Shown here: one piece after another, positions 42,946 to 52,502 of the stretch | Position numbering within the stretch: the first letter of the stretch is position 1 | How the letters are laid out: the number at the start of each line of letters is the position of its first letter | Position numbers and translations under genes: made by a program | Source: Algoriphagus mannitolivorans DSM 15301 | GTDB lineage: Bacteria > Bacteroidota > Bacteroidia > Cytophagales > Cyclobacteriaceae | Reading direction: 5' to 3' | DNA: 64,000 nucleotides | Assembly: GCF_000429425.1 (NCBI RefSeq) | Contig: NZ_AUBV01000006.1 | Span: forward strand, 248,001 to 312,000 | Notes under the pieces: model-generated | Databases searched by the model: none | What the model was told of the DNA's origin: nothing | The model's input: the letters and a program-made list of their open reading frames with translations, nothing else

Positions 42946-45168
42946 TTATTGCACCCAGAGTTTTGCTGTCACAGATTCTGTCAAAGAACCGATTTTGAGA
43001 ATGTAAAATCCATCTTTCACGGCTTGGTCTAGGATCAATTCTTTTTGGTTTTCTCCCGGAACGGTAGAGATGGTTTCTTCATAAACCAGGTTTCCGGTAG
43101 CTAGATTATAAACTCCCAAAACCATATCTCCACCGGTTCGGGTTTTAAAGATGACATTGGTTTTCCCGACAAAAGGGTTTGGATAGACAAAAGCTTCTGC
43201 CTTCGCAGGTGCGGTGATTTCTTTTTGATTGGTGAACCTGACCTTGTCCAAAGCTAATTCCATAAGACCGGAATTCGAAAATCCCTCATTGGTGAAAGAG
43301 ATCATAACCAGATCAGAAGGGTCCAAGCTTTGATTGATGCCGGTGGACACAAAATCCTTGAGAGCTATTTGAACTTGGGACTCTTGTCCTGTAAGTGGTA
43401 CAGTGAGCGTGTAGTGATCTTCGTATTTGTCCACAGACTTTTTAATCAATCGAATCGCAAGCTCACCAGAACCTTTGGCAGAAAAGCTCAAGTACTCATA
43501 TCCGGATAAATCAGCAGGAATTCCACCGCCTCGAATTGTCCTGTAAATGGTGCCATAGGTGGAAGTTTGGGCTGACAGATCCACTTTTCTCAAAAGTGGA
43601 TAATTGGCCGTAGAGTCTTCGGTGGTGCCATTGGATACCGTAAAATCATTCAGGCTGGATCCTTCTGGCAGGTAATAGTTCCATAACCCATCACTGTCAA
43701 AGACATAGTCTGTGGTTTGGTTTTTATTTCCTAAAAAGACGGCAGCCTCGGCGTAATCTTTCAAGTCCAGAGTGATAGTATGCAAGCCTTTGGAAGGCAA
43801 GGGGAAAGTAAGTTGTTGGTTGATGATCTCATTGGAGGTCTCTGAAACCTTGGCTTCATAGCTTAGGCTGGCTTCATTTGCCTCTAATTGATTGAGGATT
43901 TTTAGGGTGACTTTACCGGGTTCGTTTGGATTTCTGTGACCTTTGGTGATCAAAATCTGGGGAACAGAGACTTGAGTAACCTGGTTTATGGTTCCTTGGA
44001 ATTTTAGATTATTCAAAAGATCCAGGATCAGCGATTGCAAGAGCTTTCCATCTGCGCTCCAAAATTGGAAGTTGAAATGCTCGGGATAAGCTTTGTAATC
44101 CTCCAGCAACCAAGCGGACTGCAAGCCGAGTGATTCATTTCCGGAGTCAATTCCTACAGAAAAGGAAATCGCATATTCATTCAGCCCTTGTTCAGGACTG
44201 AGGAGGGTTCTTAGAAAGTGAAACCCACCGATCTCCACGCTGTCCACTGCCAGAATCTCGGAACCCTTGAGCCGGTCGCAGACATATTTGGTGTGGTCAT
44301 AGACTCGCTGAGAAGTCTTGGTCGCAAAATAAGTGGCTAGGTTGTTCCCTCCTTTGACATAGTCTATGGAAATCACCTCTTCTGCATTGGTGAAGTTGAT
44401 CAAATCTGTGGGGCTACTTAGGTATGCCATAAAATCTTGACCAAGGATGGATTCTGAAGGAGAAAGTTGATTCAACACCAAGCCTTGAATTCTTGCTTCA
44501 GCCTTGGAGTCCCAACGCTTAGCTTTGGTATAATTGATTTCTCCTTGGTCTTGTTGTACTCGGTTAAATGCGCGGGTTATTACGGCATTCCCCAAGCTTT
44601 TGCTTTCGAGGCCTCCATCACTTCCGGAGCTCACTCGAAGGTTTTCTTCAGAAATCAATCCTCCAACTCCATTTCCTGAACTCAAAGGGTAGGAACAGGT
44701 ACATATCGGAAGGCCATCAGATGGATCTGTAAATTCCAAAGTGATGATCCCGGCAGTAGGAAGGTTGTTATTGTAAAAAGTGTATTTGACTTCATTTCCA
44801 GAAGGAATTCCCGGGGGATTGAAAGGAGATCCTGTATTGTTGTTTCCAAATGCCCAATTCAAGTTAGAAGATCCCTCAGAGTCGGTAATCCAGGTTTTGG
44901 TGATGACAGGCGGGTATAAAATGGGTTGGCCCCAGCCCAAAGTGAAATTTCCCTGGCTTTTGGAAGAAAGCGCAGCAAGGAAGTAGGGACTCACCGGACT
45001 GATGTTGGCGGCAAATTCAGTGACTTGCTGGCCATTACCGTTGTTTCTTTTATAGACCTCAGGGCAACGTTTGTTGTCTACTTCCTGACTTAATACCTGA
45101 TGGCAGGATGATACCACCAATGTCCACATCAAGACAAACCGAATTGCAACAAAAATTTTATTTTTCAT
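42946..45168 (-). CDS. Type IX-secreted multidomain protein
   Basis: 740-residue extracellular protein. Signal peptide at the N-terminus (about 1-27, with a cysteine in VVSSCHQ that could also be lipidated). The middle has no family I recognise; the segment from about 520 to 650 (DLSGYEYLSFSAKGSGELAI, DPSDLVMISFTNEG) resembles CBM11/CIA30-type sandwich domains. The last 80 residues are a type A sorting domain of the type IX secretion system (AFVYPNPFVGKTNVIF, then DGFYILKIGS). Two ATTCC-N7-GGAAT palindromes and a -24/-12-like promoter precede it, so sigma-54 control is likely. It could be a surface matrix or adhesion protein. Confidence 0.85.
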   Translation of the reverse strand: MKNKIFVAIRFVLMWTLVVSSCHQVLSQEVDNKRCPEVYKRNNGNGQQVTEFAANISPVSPYFLAALSSKSQGNFTLGWGQPILYPPVITKTWITDSEGSSNLNWAFGNNNTGSPFNPPGIPSGNEVKYTFYNNNLPTAGIITLEFTDPSDGLPICTCSYPLSSGNGVGGLISEENLRVSSGSDGGLESKSLGNAVITRAFNRVQQDQGEINYTKAKRWDSKAEARIQGLVLNQLSPSESILGQDFMAYLSSPTDLINFTNAEEVISIDYVKGGNNLATYFATKTSQRVYDHTKYVCDRLKGSEILAVDSVEIGGFHFLRTLLSPEQGLNEYAISFSVGIDSGNESLGLQSAWLLEDYKAYPEHFNFQFWSADGKLLQSLILDLLNNLKFQGTINQVTQVSVPQILITKGHRNPNEPGKVTLKILNQLEANEASLSYEAKVSETSNEIINQQLTFPLPSKGLHTITLDLKDYAEAAVFLGNKNQTTDYVFDSDGLWNYYLPEGSSLNDFTVSNGTTEDSTANYPLLRKVDLSAQTSTYGTIYRTIRGGGIPADLSGYEYLSFSAKGSGELAIRLIKKSVDKYEDHYTLTVPLTGQESQVQIALKDFVSTGINQSLDPSDLVMISFTNEGFSNSGLMELALDKVRFTNQKEITAPAKAEAFVYPNPFVGKTNVIFKTRTGGDMVLGVYNLATGNLVYEETISTVPGENQKELILDQAVKDGFYILKIGSLTESVTAKLWVQ

Positions 45169-45196
45169 GACCTCTGAGAATTGTTTCTAGAATAGA

Positions 45197-45212
45197 TTCA
45201 ATCTCGGGGCCA
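45197..45212 (-). promoter_or_regulatory. Candidate sigma-54 promoter (TGGCCCCGAGATTGAA)
   Basis: Matches TGGC at -24 and TTG at -12 with correct spacing (the final C of GC is A). The -12 element lies 31 bp before the ATG, and the two palindromes are centred 64 and 93 bp upstream of it, as expected for an enhancer-dependent promoter. Confidence 0.5.
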
Positions 45213-45253
45213 AATTATAAATAATTGAAAATGAGTATTTTAAATATTGTTTC

Positions 45254-45301
45254 TATTCCTGTTTTTGGAATAGGATTAAGTGTATTCCATATTTTGGAAT
45301 A
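45254..45301 (-). promoter_or_regulatory. Two enhancer-like palindromes, ATTCC-N7-GGAAT
   Basis: Centres at 45263 and 45292, 29 bp apart, about three helical turns. Identical in form to the palindromes near 53491, 54929-54965 and 60199. Proposed binding sites of the sigma-54 activator encoded at 53.6 kb. Confidence 0.6.
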
Positions 45302-45323
45302 ATATGAGAGCCAATTTTAAGTC

Positions 45324-45809
45324 TTACTTCTTGAACGTGAAGTATTTCTGCAACAGGAAATTGACAGTCAGGACGATTACAGTAGAAATGATTTTAGCTA
45401 CGGTCGGTTCCATGTCCAACAATACCACCTGAGCCTTGAGCAGCAAATAATCACTTCCCAAACCCTGCCCGACTACCAGGAAGTATTTGAAGAACTGAAT
45501 GCCTGTTTTTTTCTTTGCCTTGGTTTCTGTTTTGAAGGCAAAGTTTTTACTCAGCCAGAATCCTGTCGGGATAGTCGCAAAAAATGCGATAATCAGGGCC
45601 ACGGTGTAGGAGGCTACATTATAACCTTGGATATCATATCCTTCTTTAGGAAGTATCCACTCATAAAGAGCCGCAAAAAGAAAGATGTTAAGAGCGGTGT
45701 TTATGGCACCTACAGCCAGGTAAGCATACACCTGGTAATTCATCCATTTTTTGAAAATGGGATAAAAGAGACGCAGGAATCCCTCAATGGCTTTGACGAG
45801 CAGGCTCAT
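45324..45809 (-). CDS. GtrA-family membrane protein
   Basis: 161-residue protein with four helices and the GtrA start pattern YQVYAYLAVGAINTALNIFLF. GtrA proteins are thought to help move lipid-linked sugars across the membrane. The start at 45809 overlaps the previous gene's stop (ATGA), in preference to a longer frame starting inside that gene. Last gene of the polysaccharide operon. Confidence 0.85.
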   Translation of the reverse strand: MSLLVKAIEGFLRLFYPIFKKWMNYQVYAYLAVGAINTALNIFLFAALYEWILPKEGYDIQGYNVASYTVALIIAFFATIPTGFWLSKNFAFKTETKAKKKTGIQFFKYFLVVGQGLGSDYLLLKAQVVLLDMEPTVAKIISTVIVLTVNFLLQKYFTFKK

Positions 45810-46987
45810 TTCTTTTTGGGTAAAAGCTTCTGAATATGACTCAGGTACCATTGAGCAAGCTCGCCCATCGGAAGACCTTTGGCAGCTTTGAAGTTTTGAT
45901 CTTCAATGCGCTTGCGTTCTTCCGGATCATCGATTAGCGAGCTTACGGCTTCAGCCAAACTTTCTGCATTGTCAGTTTCGAAAAATGCCCCTCCATAGCC
46001 TTCCTCGTCCACTACGCGCTCAAGATCATCAATTTTGGGGAGGATACAGGCCCGGCCATAGCTCCCCGCTTGGTGTAGGATGCCTGAGCTACCAGTGGTC
46101 GTGGTATAAGGAAATATTACAAAGGTGCTGTCCCAAAAGATCTTGGACACCATTTCCTCTGGGATGTATCCGGTGTACTCTACATTGGGGAGATGAGAAT
46201 ATTTGGCCTTGAGACTGTCAATATATCCTTTGACATTTGGGTTGTCGGTTCCCGCTACGGTGGATTTGAATTTCAGATCGGGGTATTTTTTCTCCAAAAT
46301 CTCCATCGCATCGATCATCACTTCGGCTTTTTTGTAGGTTCCAAACTTCCCGAAAGCCATCAGGTTAATTTCTTTGAGATTTTCTGGGAGATAGTTTCGT
46401 TCCGGAAGTTCAAAGTTGCCATGAGGCAAAAGAACCACATTTTTGGCTTGGTATTTTTCCTTGAGAATGGTTACATATTGGGAAATAGTCACCCCGACTA
46501 GGTCTGCTTTCAAGATAAATTTGGTCAGTTGCTCTCCTATCCAGAGGAAGAGATTTCCCTTAAACTTGCTGTCTGCCATTCCAATCGTATCCAATTTGAC
46601 AGTTTCGGTGATGTTGTGGAGGATGACCACCGAGGGAATTTGAAGCAGTTTGCACATCCAGGGAGTCAAAAGCCCCAAAGCAGCCGGAATTTTCCCGGAT
46701 CCGAATGTCATAAACTGGAGATTTAGAATGACTGCATCTGGTTGAAGTTCTTTTAGCTTTTTGCGAAGCTTCAGGACGGTAAACCAACTGTCGAAATCCC
46801 AGCAGGGGATGATATCCAAGCCTTCCTCCGCATATCTGGAATATTCGCGGTCATCCTCCAGGTGATTGGTAAGAATGAAGATTTTATCCACCTCTTTTTT
46901 ACCAATAAAACTTCGGGTAAGGTGATAGCCATACTCGTTGAGTGTGACTTGACTCGGTGGGTAGGGAGTTATAAAAGCTAGTTTCAT
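45806..46987 (-). CDS. Glycosyltransferase, GT4-like
   Basis: 393-residue GT-B fold transferase. N-terminal MKLAFITPYPPSQVTLNEYGYHL is the usual nucleotide-sugar enzyme start with a glycine/asparagine loop; the C-terminal half has LMAFGKFGTYKKAEVMIDAM and PYTTTTGSSGILHQAGSYGR, the GT4 donor-binding region with the E-x7-E equivalent changed. Donor and acceptor unknown. It sits between two small genes of the polysaccharide operon with 3-4 bp spacing or overlap. Confidence 0.85.
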   Translation of the reverse strand: MKLAFITPYPPSQVTLNEYGYHLTRSFIGKKEVDKIFILTNHLEDDREYSRYAEEGLDIIPCWDFDSWFTVLKLRKKLKELQPDAVILNLQFMTFGSGKIPAALGLLTPWMCKLLQIPSVVILHNITETVKLDTIGMADSKFKGNLFLWIGEQLTKFILKADLVGVTISQYVTILKEKYQAKNVVLLPHGNFELPERNYLPENLKEINLMAFGKFGTYKKAEVMIDAMEILEKKYPDLKFKSTVAGTDNPNVKGYIDSLKAKYSHLPNVEYTGYIPEEMVSKIFWDSTFVIFPYTTTTGSSGILHQAGSYGRACILPKIDDLERVVDEEGYGGAFFETDNAESLAEAVSSLIDDPEERKRIEDQNFKAAKGLPMGELAQWYLSHIQKLLPKKK

Positions 46988-46990
46988 GGT

Positions 46991-47542
46991 TTATGGGGAA
47001 AGTGGTTTTTCGTCTATAAATTTAATACCATCCAGTCTCCAATTATCACCTTGATAGACCAAGCTTAAAGCTAAGACTGCATCGGTTTGATATTGAGCGG
47101 AATCCGGAAGGAGGTAGGCAAACTGTAAGGAATCTATCATCTGGCAGGCAAGTCCATCTCTAGACCAGTTTTGGATGAGTAGCTTGTGATTTAAATCTTT
47201 TCGCTGTCCCAGCCCCGTAGTTTTTCCGGGATAGGCTATCGCCAAATTTGAATAAATGCGTTCAGTAAAGCGGTCTTTGCTGGGCTTGAGGTCATTGGTT
47301 TCATAGATGGCATTCAAATGAGCCCAAAGGGCCAGATAATCCTTTTTCAACACCTCAAGCTGTTGCTCATTGGGTGGAAAAGAAGCTTCGACATTGATCT
47401 CAATATCTGCCTCATGGGCTGCAGCAATCGAATCAAACCTGAGGAAATAGGGGACCTCATCCCTTCTAATTTGAAGCTTCGCCAGAGAAAATAGAAGGAC
47501 TCCAACCAAGAGATAGAAAAGAATAAAAAGGTATCGGGTCAT
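46991..47542 (-). CDS. Membrane-anchored hypothetical protein of the polysaccharide operon
   Basis: 183 residues with a single N-terminal hydrophobic helix (about 4-22) and a soluble remainder exported to the periplasm. Segment LALSLVYQGDNWRLDGIKFI suggests a small alpha-beta domain of the kind found in NTF2-like proteins. No family recognised. Four-base overlap with the preceding gene shows coupling. Confidence 0.7.
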   Translation of the reverse strand: MTRYLFILFYLLVGVLLFSLAKLQIRRDEVPYFLRFDSIAAAHEADIEINVEASFPPNEQQLEVLKKDYLALWAHLNAIYETNDLKPSKDRFTERIYSNLAIAYPGKTTGLGQRKDLNHKLLIQNWSRDGLACQMIDSLQFAYLLPDSAQYQTDAVLALSLVYQGDNWRLDGIKFIDEKPLSP

Positions 47543-48360
47543 GGCTGAAGAATTAAGGTTGATGAAAAAACCTGGGCAATATTAGCCCTGACACTTGCGC
47601 CCTCAAAGCTGGTTCTTTCCAGCTCTAAATATCCAGATCCTCGGCTGGTAAAAGCCTCAATAGTCCAGGTTTTCAAGCCTTTTTTCAAGCTAAATGTAAT
47701 CAGGGTTCCATCAGGCACCTGATTTCCAAAGGCATCATTTAAGGGGCCGGTTTCCAAAATGATTTTTTGTCCCGCCAGATCCATTCTGTGCTTCAGAGAA
47801 AGTGAAACCGGAGTTCCGCTGGCTACATAAAAACTCGAAAGAGGAGTACCCGAATCGCTGGAATAGGTTCCTGTTTTCGGGCTAATGGAAAGGTAGTTTT
47901 CCTTGAAAAGATTTTCCTTATCCAAAGAGTCAATATTTCCCGCTTGATCGATTATCAGCAGCATTTGCTGCTGAACCAAACTGCTATCAGTATTGACAGT
48001 TTTTGGACTTCGGAGGTCCACCAATTCTGAGTTTGATTCGGCTTTGTTCAGGTAGAGCGGAAAATGAAAACGACTCTCTTTATGGCCGAGGATTAGAATA
48101 GCTTGTCCTTGGATCCAGAGATTTTTTTCAGGCAAGGAAAGGCTGAGTTTTTCGTCCTGAGAATCAATTTTCAGGAAAATCGGCTGTAAGGGTGTCTGAA
48201 GCCAAGCTTGCCAGTCTGATTCCTCTACCGAAAACTCCAGAGGAGGAAAATCCTTTCCCCATTGATTGCTTGGATTTAGCCATACAGGTGCTTTTACTTC
48301 CTTTTCCTGACAAGAAAAAAGTAAAGCCAAAAGGACGATATGGATAAGCAGTTGCCTCAT
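47539..48360 (-). CDS. Hypothetical lipoprotein of the polysaccharide operon
   Basis: 273-residue predicted lipoprotein (LLFSC, Cys17). Beta-rich mature part with segments such as PVSLSLKHRMDLAGQKIILE; nothing I can match to a family. Coupled by four-base overlaps (ATGA) to genes on both sides, which points to a shared function in export or assembly of the polysaccharide. Confidence 0.7.
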   Translation of the reverse strand: MRQLLIHIVLLALLFSCQEKEVKAPVWLNPSNQWGKDFPPLEFSVEESDWQAWLQTPLQPIFLKIDSQDEKLSLSLPEKNLWIQGQAILILGHKESRFHFPLYLNKAESNSELVDLRSPKTVNTDSSLVQQQMLLIIDQAGNIDSLDKENLFKENYLSISPKTGTYSSDSGTPLSSFYVASGTPVSLSLKHRMDLAGQKIILETGPLNDAFGNQVPDGTLITFSLKKGLKTWTIEAFTSRGSGYLELERTSFEGASVRANIAQVFSSTLILQP

Positions 48361-51300
48361 TGGAGATAGATTTCCGGAGATATAAAGGAGTGAGGTAAAA
48401 TCTGAATGGGATAATCCTGGTTCCAGGATTTGTTGACTAACAGCCTGTTTTGACCGTTGATGCGCAGGGAAACCGGGAAATCTTCTAGGACTTTTGCCTT
48501 AGAACCTAGCCTTGGGAACTCCAATTGAAAGGTCTTGGCAAGTCCGCTGCGGATGGAAGCCGGATGGACGCCAATCTCTACATTGAGCACTCTTCCCAAG
48601 CTGTCTCTTTCTGACATCATAACTCCCGGAATGGTGATTTCCACGGACAGAGGATTGGCAATGGATACTTCCAGATGATAAGATTCGGCAGCTTCTTCAA
48701 GGACTTCGAAAGCAGTAGATATTCCCCGGATATACCCTCGTTCTGTGACGTCAGTTTCTGCTTCAAGCTCAATGGAAAGAAGTTCTTCAGCAGAAATTTT
48801 CCCCAGCCCGATTTTGAAATACGTCAGGGCTTTTGGGGCCAGATTGTAGTGCATCTCTTTCTCTGGATAGACGATGACCGTGCTGTCGTTATTGAATTTC
48901 AGATAGGCTTTCAGGGAAATGTTGATGGGGATGTTGTCCGCATTGATCAATTCTCCGGTGAGGCTAAGCGTGCTGTCCACTTGGACCAGATTTGCCTGAT
49001 AGAATGCTGCAAAAGGCTTTTTTACGCGGTCATCTTTCACAGTTGGGAAGGATGAAATCACCCTTTTACCCATCTTTTTGAAAAGGGTATAGGAGTACGA
49101 AATCACTTGTTCCTCGGGAATTTCCAGATTGAGCTTAGGAGGTAGGATGTACCAGCTTCCGTTGATTTTTTCCAACTCCATCTTTTCCTTGGATTCACGT
49201 GGTCCTAAAGAGGTTCTCCAGCGGCTATGAACCAGAAATGACGCGGATGATTCTTCCCACGATAAAGTGTCAAGTTTGAGTTGATCCAGCTTGGCAAAAG
49301 AGGGGAGGAGACCTCCGTCTTTCACGGATTTTTCCAAGAGGTATTGATCGAGGGAATAATCAGGGGAAGGTTTGAAGAACTTAAATGCATCCTCGAAACG
49401 CTGAAAATCCAGATGGTCGTAAAAGGTATAGATCGCTGTGCCGGGGTCTTTTTGTTCATTGACCAAGAGGAGCTCATAGACCCGGATGACTAAAAAGCCT
49501 GAGAAAATCATAAATGGAAGCCAAGAGGAAAAGTAAATAACCGGCTTAGGATAATCGGGGATTACCTCCTCCGAGATCAGCTCCTCCTGTGTTTTCTTGA
49601 ACTGAAACAGATAAAGCAGGGTGAGCAAAAAGGCGATGGCAACGGTAGAAAAAGGAAAGATTCCCCATACCAACTTCAATACCGGATGAAGTTCGGTAGG
49701 CTGTACAGGCTGTACCGTTGAGATATTCCCTTTCTCCCAGACCATGATACCGTTTTCCAGCTGGACAGTTCTATTCCAGCCGGTATAGAACAGTAGGGGA
49801 TCATAATATCGGTCGTTGCTGAAAATGTATTTGAGCTGGTATTTCTCCGAGTCGGTGAGAAAGTCCGTCAAGCTAGCCATGCCTTCCTCGTAGAGGTATT
49901 TGGCATTTTCCAGGCGTTCCACGGCTTTGGAGGTCATTTCAGGAAGCCTTCTGGCCGAGTGATAATTCCCATCAATACTGGCAGCTAGAGTATTGGCGCT
50001 AAGCCAAGCCATTTGATCCCCAAATCCCAATGTCAAATACCTCCATCGCATGTGGTCATCCCGGTTTAGGAAGTTGAGAATGGGCTCAATCTTTACCTCA
50101 GAAGGCTGGAGAGGTCTAAAACTAGCTAGATGAAAGATGTAGATAATGAACAGAAAGTAGGACAGGCCACTCAATCCAGAAAGGAGAAAATGGGAGGTTT
50201 CACCGAATTTCCTGACCCAATATTGCCGGACATCTCCTGAGATAAAGGATAAAATAAAATGGCTCAGGTAGGGAATGGCGATTATAGAAGCCCAAAAACC
50301 AAACCGGTCCAGTGTCAGGATGTTGAAGGCGGTTTCGCCAAGCATCATCCTGGGAAGAGGCGTGGTGCCCCCGCTTCCCAATAACAGACAGAGGTAAAAG
50401 GATACAGCCCAACCCAAATGTCTTTTGTGTCGGGTAATCAGCCAGGAAATGGCGGGCAAAAGCGCGAATATGAGTAATAGTGGGATGACATAGAAAATCA
50501 GCCCAGAGCTGGTGACTTCCATGAAATTGTCCCTGGAACCGTGAGGAATGGGGACTTGGCTAATGGGGTCAGTTCGGCTCCAGTACCAATAAGGGAAAAT
50601 CAGGGTAATGGTGAAGAATATCGCCAAAATCCCGAAAAGGAGAATCTCTTTTTTCTTTTTCCAAGCTTGGACTAAAAGCTGGGGAATAAAGCTGCCCAAA
50701 AGGGGGCGCTTGGCTAAATCGGCAGAGCCATCTACCAAAGCCATGAGCATGGTCGGTGCAATGAAAAACACCATCCCAAAGATGGCTGTCACATGATGGG
50801 AACTGACTACCACCCCAATAAAAGCCAAGGAAAGAATCAGGTATCTAAAATCTGATTTCTTGATGTATTGATATAAAAATGGAATGGAGTTGAGCAGAAG
50901 CGCCAGACCGGTCAGGGTGGGGACTTGCCCATATACGTGCAGGGTTTCTACCAATGAACTCAGGATCACGGTCAGAATTGCCGCTACGCCTGCGGTTCTT
51001 TTGTCGTAGAAGATCTTGGTAAATCTATAGACACCGATAATGAGCCCTTCAAAAACAATAGTTCCATAGATGGCAAAAGCTACTTTGAACGGGAAGACTT
51101 TCCCCAAAAGTGCTACTGCCTGATGGACCAAAGGGGGGTAGCTGATCGTCAGAAATCCGGTGTACCAGCGGTATTCCCAGGGTTCGAACCAAAACCGGGA
51201 ATAGTGGTCTGCAAAAAAAATGTGAACGTACGCGTCATAAGTCTGGGTCAGCGTGAAGTACATAATTACTCCATGCGTTAATAAACCAAGGGAAAGAGCT

Positions 51301-51365
51301 ACCAGAAGTAATCTCTTTCCCATAAACTCGGACCATAAATTCTGTGATTGTGGATTCATCCGCAA
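48357..51365 (-). CDS. Large polytopic membrane protein, GT-C-like
   Basis: 1002 residues: about twelve membrane helices in the first 560 residues, one more near 610, then a periplasmic beta-rich C-terminal region. The first extracytoplasmic loop contains LTQTYDAYVHIFFADHYSRFW cut by acidic residues (YDAYVH, FADHY), comparable to the acidic catalytic loop of GT-C glycosyltransferases, followed by TISYPPLVHQ. I read it as a lipid-linked sugar transferase or polymerase. It overlaps the following gene by four bases and follows manC by 13 bp. Confidence 0.65.
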   Translation of the reverse strand: MRMNPQSQNLWSEFMGKRLLLVALSLGLLTHGVIMYFTLTQTYDAYVHIFFADHYSRFWFEPWEYRWYTGFLTISYPPLVHQAVALLGKVFPFKVAFAIYGTIVFEGLIIGVYRFTKIFYDKRTAGVAAILTVILSSLVETLHVYGQVPTLTGLALLLNSIPFLYQYIKKSDFRYLILSLAFIGVVVSSHHVTAIFGMVFFIAPTMLMALVDGSADLAKRPLLGSFIPQLLVQAWKKKKEILLFGILAIFFTITLIFPYWYWSRTDPISQVPIPHGSRDNFMEVTSSGLIFYVIPLLLIFALLPAISWLITRHKRHLGWAVSFYLCLLLGSGGTTPLPRMMLGETAFNILTLDRFGFWASIIAIPYLSHFILSFISGDVRQYWVRKFGETSHFLLSGLSGLSYFLFIIYIFHLASFRPLQPSEVKIEPILNFLNRDDHMRWRYLTLGFGDQMAWLSANTLAASIDGNYHSARRLPEMTSKAVERLENAKYLYEEGMASLTDFLTDSEKYQLKYIFSNDRYYDPLLFYTGWNRTVQLENGIMVWEKGNISTVQPVQPTELHPVLKLVWGIFPFSTVAIAFLLTLLYLFQFKKTQEELISEEVIPDYPKPVIYFSSWLPFMIFSGFLVIRVYELLLVNEQKDPGTAIYTFYDHLDFQRFEDAFKFFKPSPDYSLDQYLLEKSVKDGGLLPSFAKLDQLKLDTLSWEESSASFLVHSRWRTSLGPRESKEKMELEKINGSWYILPPKLNLEIPEEQVISYSYTLFKKMGKRVISSFPTVKDDRVKKPFAAFYQANLVQVDSTLSLTGELINADNIPINISLKAYLKFNNDSTVIVYPEKEMHYNLAPKALTYFKIGLGKISAEELLSIELEAETDVTERGYIRGISTAFEVLEEAAESYHLEVSIANPLSVEITIPGVMMSERDSLGRVLNVEIGVHPASIRSGLAKTFQLEFPRLGSKAKVLEDFPVSLRINGQNRLLVNKSWNQDYPIQILPHSFISPEIYLQ

Positions 51366-51378
51366 AAGTCAAGGGCAA

Positions 51379-52464
51379 TTAAATATAAAGTTCTCCCTTG
51401 ATTTCTTTTACTTTGGCCACATATTCTTTAATCTGTTGTTCATTTTCTTTTTTGCAAATCAACAAAGCTTCGGGGGTATTGACGATAATCAAGTCATCTA
51501 AGCCACCGATTACCATGAGCTTTTCCTCGTTGCTATGTACTAAGCAACCTTTGCTGTCCACCAAAATGGTGCTTTTGCTGTTGCAGGCATTTTGAGACTC
51601 GTCCTTGGAAAAGTTTTCCCAAGCACTGTTCCAGGTTCCCAAATCATTCCACTGAAAATAGGATGGAATCACGTACACATTCTTGGCCTTTTCCATGATT
51701 GCATAATCAATAGAAATAGATCGACATTCGCTGTAAATTTTTTCAATGGACTTTTCTTCCTCAGGTGTGCCTATCGCCGGCATAGCCTCATGAAACAAGT
51801 CATAAAAGTGTCTTGCATGCTCCCAGAAGGCCTGAATAATATCCTCTGCTTTCCAGATAAAGATTCCTGAGTTCCAGAAATATTCTCCTGACATCAGGAA
51901 TTTTTTAGCGGTGTCACGATCTGGCTTTTCAGTAAATCGCTTTACCTGGAACACGTTTTCAGCTTCGTTCTTTTCGCCTTTTTGGATATATCCGTATCCG
52001 GTATTGGGGTGATTGGGCTGGATTCCCAAAGTGACAAATGCTTCGTGTTTTTCGGTGAAATCCAATGCCTTTAGGCAGGTTTCTTCAAACAAATCCAAAT
52101 CTCCAATCAGGTGGTCACTTGGGGCCACGATAAAATTGGCTTTGGGATTCATCTTTTTCAACTTGAAAGAAAAGTAGGCTACACATGCTGCGGTGTTTTT
52201 TCTTTCCGGCTCAGCAATGATATTCTCGAGCGGAAGGTTTGGCAGTTGTTGCTGAACGATCCCTACGTACTCTTTCGAGGTGACGATGTAGATATTTTCT
52301 TCTGGGATAAAATTCGAGAATCTGTCGTAGGTACTCTGAATAAGGGTTTTTCCGGTATTTAGAATATCCAGGAATTGCTTGGGAAAGCTGGATTTGCTCA
52401 TGGGCCAAAAACGACTTCCAACTCCACCGGCCATAATTGCGACGTAATGATTTTTATTTTTCAT
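51379..52464 (-). CDS. manC: Mannose-1-phosphate guanylyltransferase
   Basis: Makes GDP-mannose from mannose-1-phosphate and GTP. N-terminal signature AIMAGGVGSRFWPMSKSSFP with KQFLDIL, then APSDHLIGD and the FWNSGIF block, all standard. At 361 residues it lacks the C-terminal phosphomannose isomerase domain of bifunctional ManC/AlgA enzymes; a separate cupin gene of that type lies at 59.7 kb. Supplies precursor for the mannose-containing polysaccharide of this operon. Confidence 0.93.
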   Translation of the reverse strand: MKNKNHYVAIMAGGVGSRFWPMSKSSFPKQFLDILNTGKTLIQSTYDRFSNFIPEENIYIVTSKEYVGIVQQQLPNLPLENIIAEPERKNTAACVAYFSFKLKKMNPKANFIVAPSDHLIGDLDLFEETCLKALDFTEKHEAFVTLGIQPNHPNTGYGYIQKGEKNEAENVFQVKRFTEKPDRDTAKKFLMSGEYFWNSGIFIWKAEDIIQAFWEHARHFYDLFHEAMPAIGTPEEEKSIEKIYSECRSISIDYAIMEKAKNVYVIPSYFQWNDLGTWNSAWENFSKDESQNACNSKSTILVDSKGCLVHSNEEKLMVIGGLDDLIIVNTPEALLICKKENEQQIKEYVAKVKEIKGELYI

Positions 52465-52502
52465 GGTTCTATAGTTTACAGGTTGTGGTTAAAAATTTCA
52501 GC

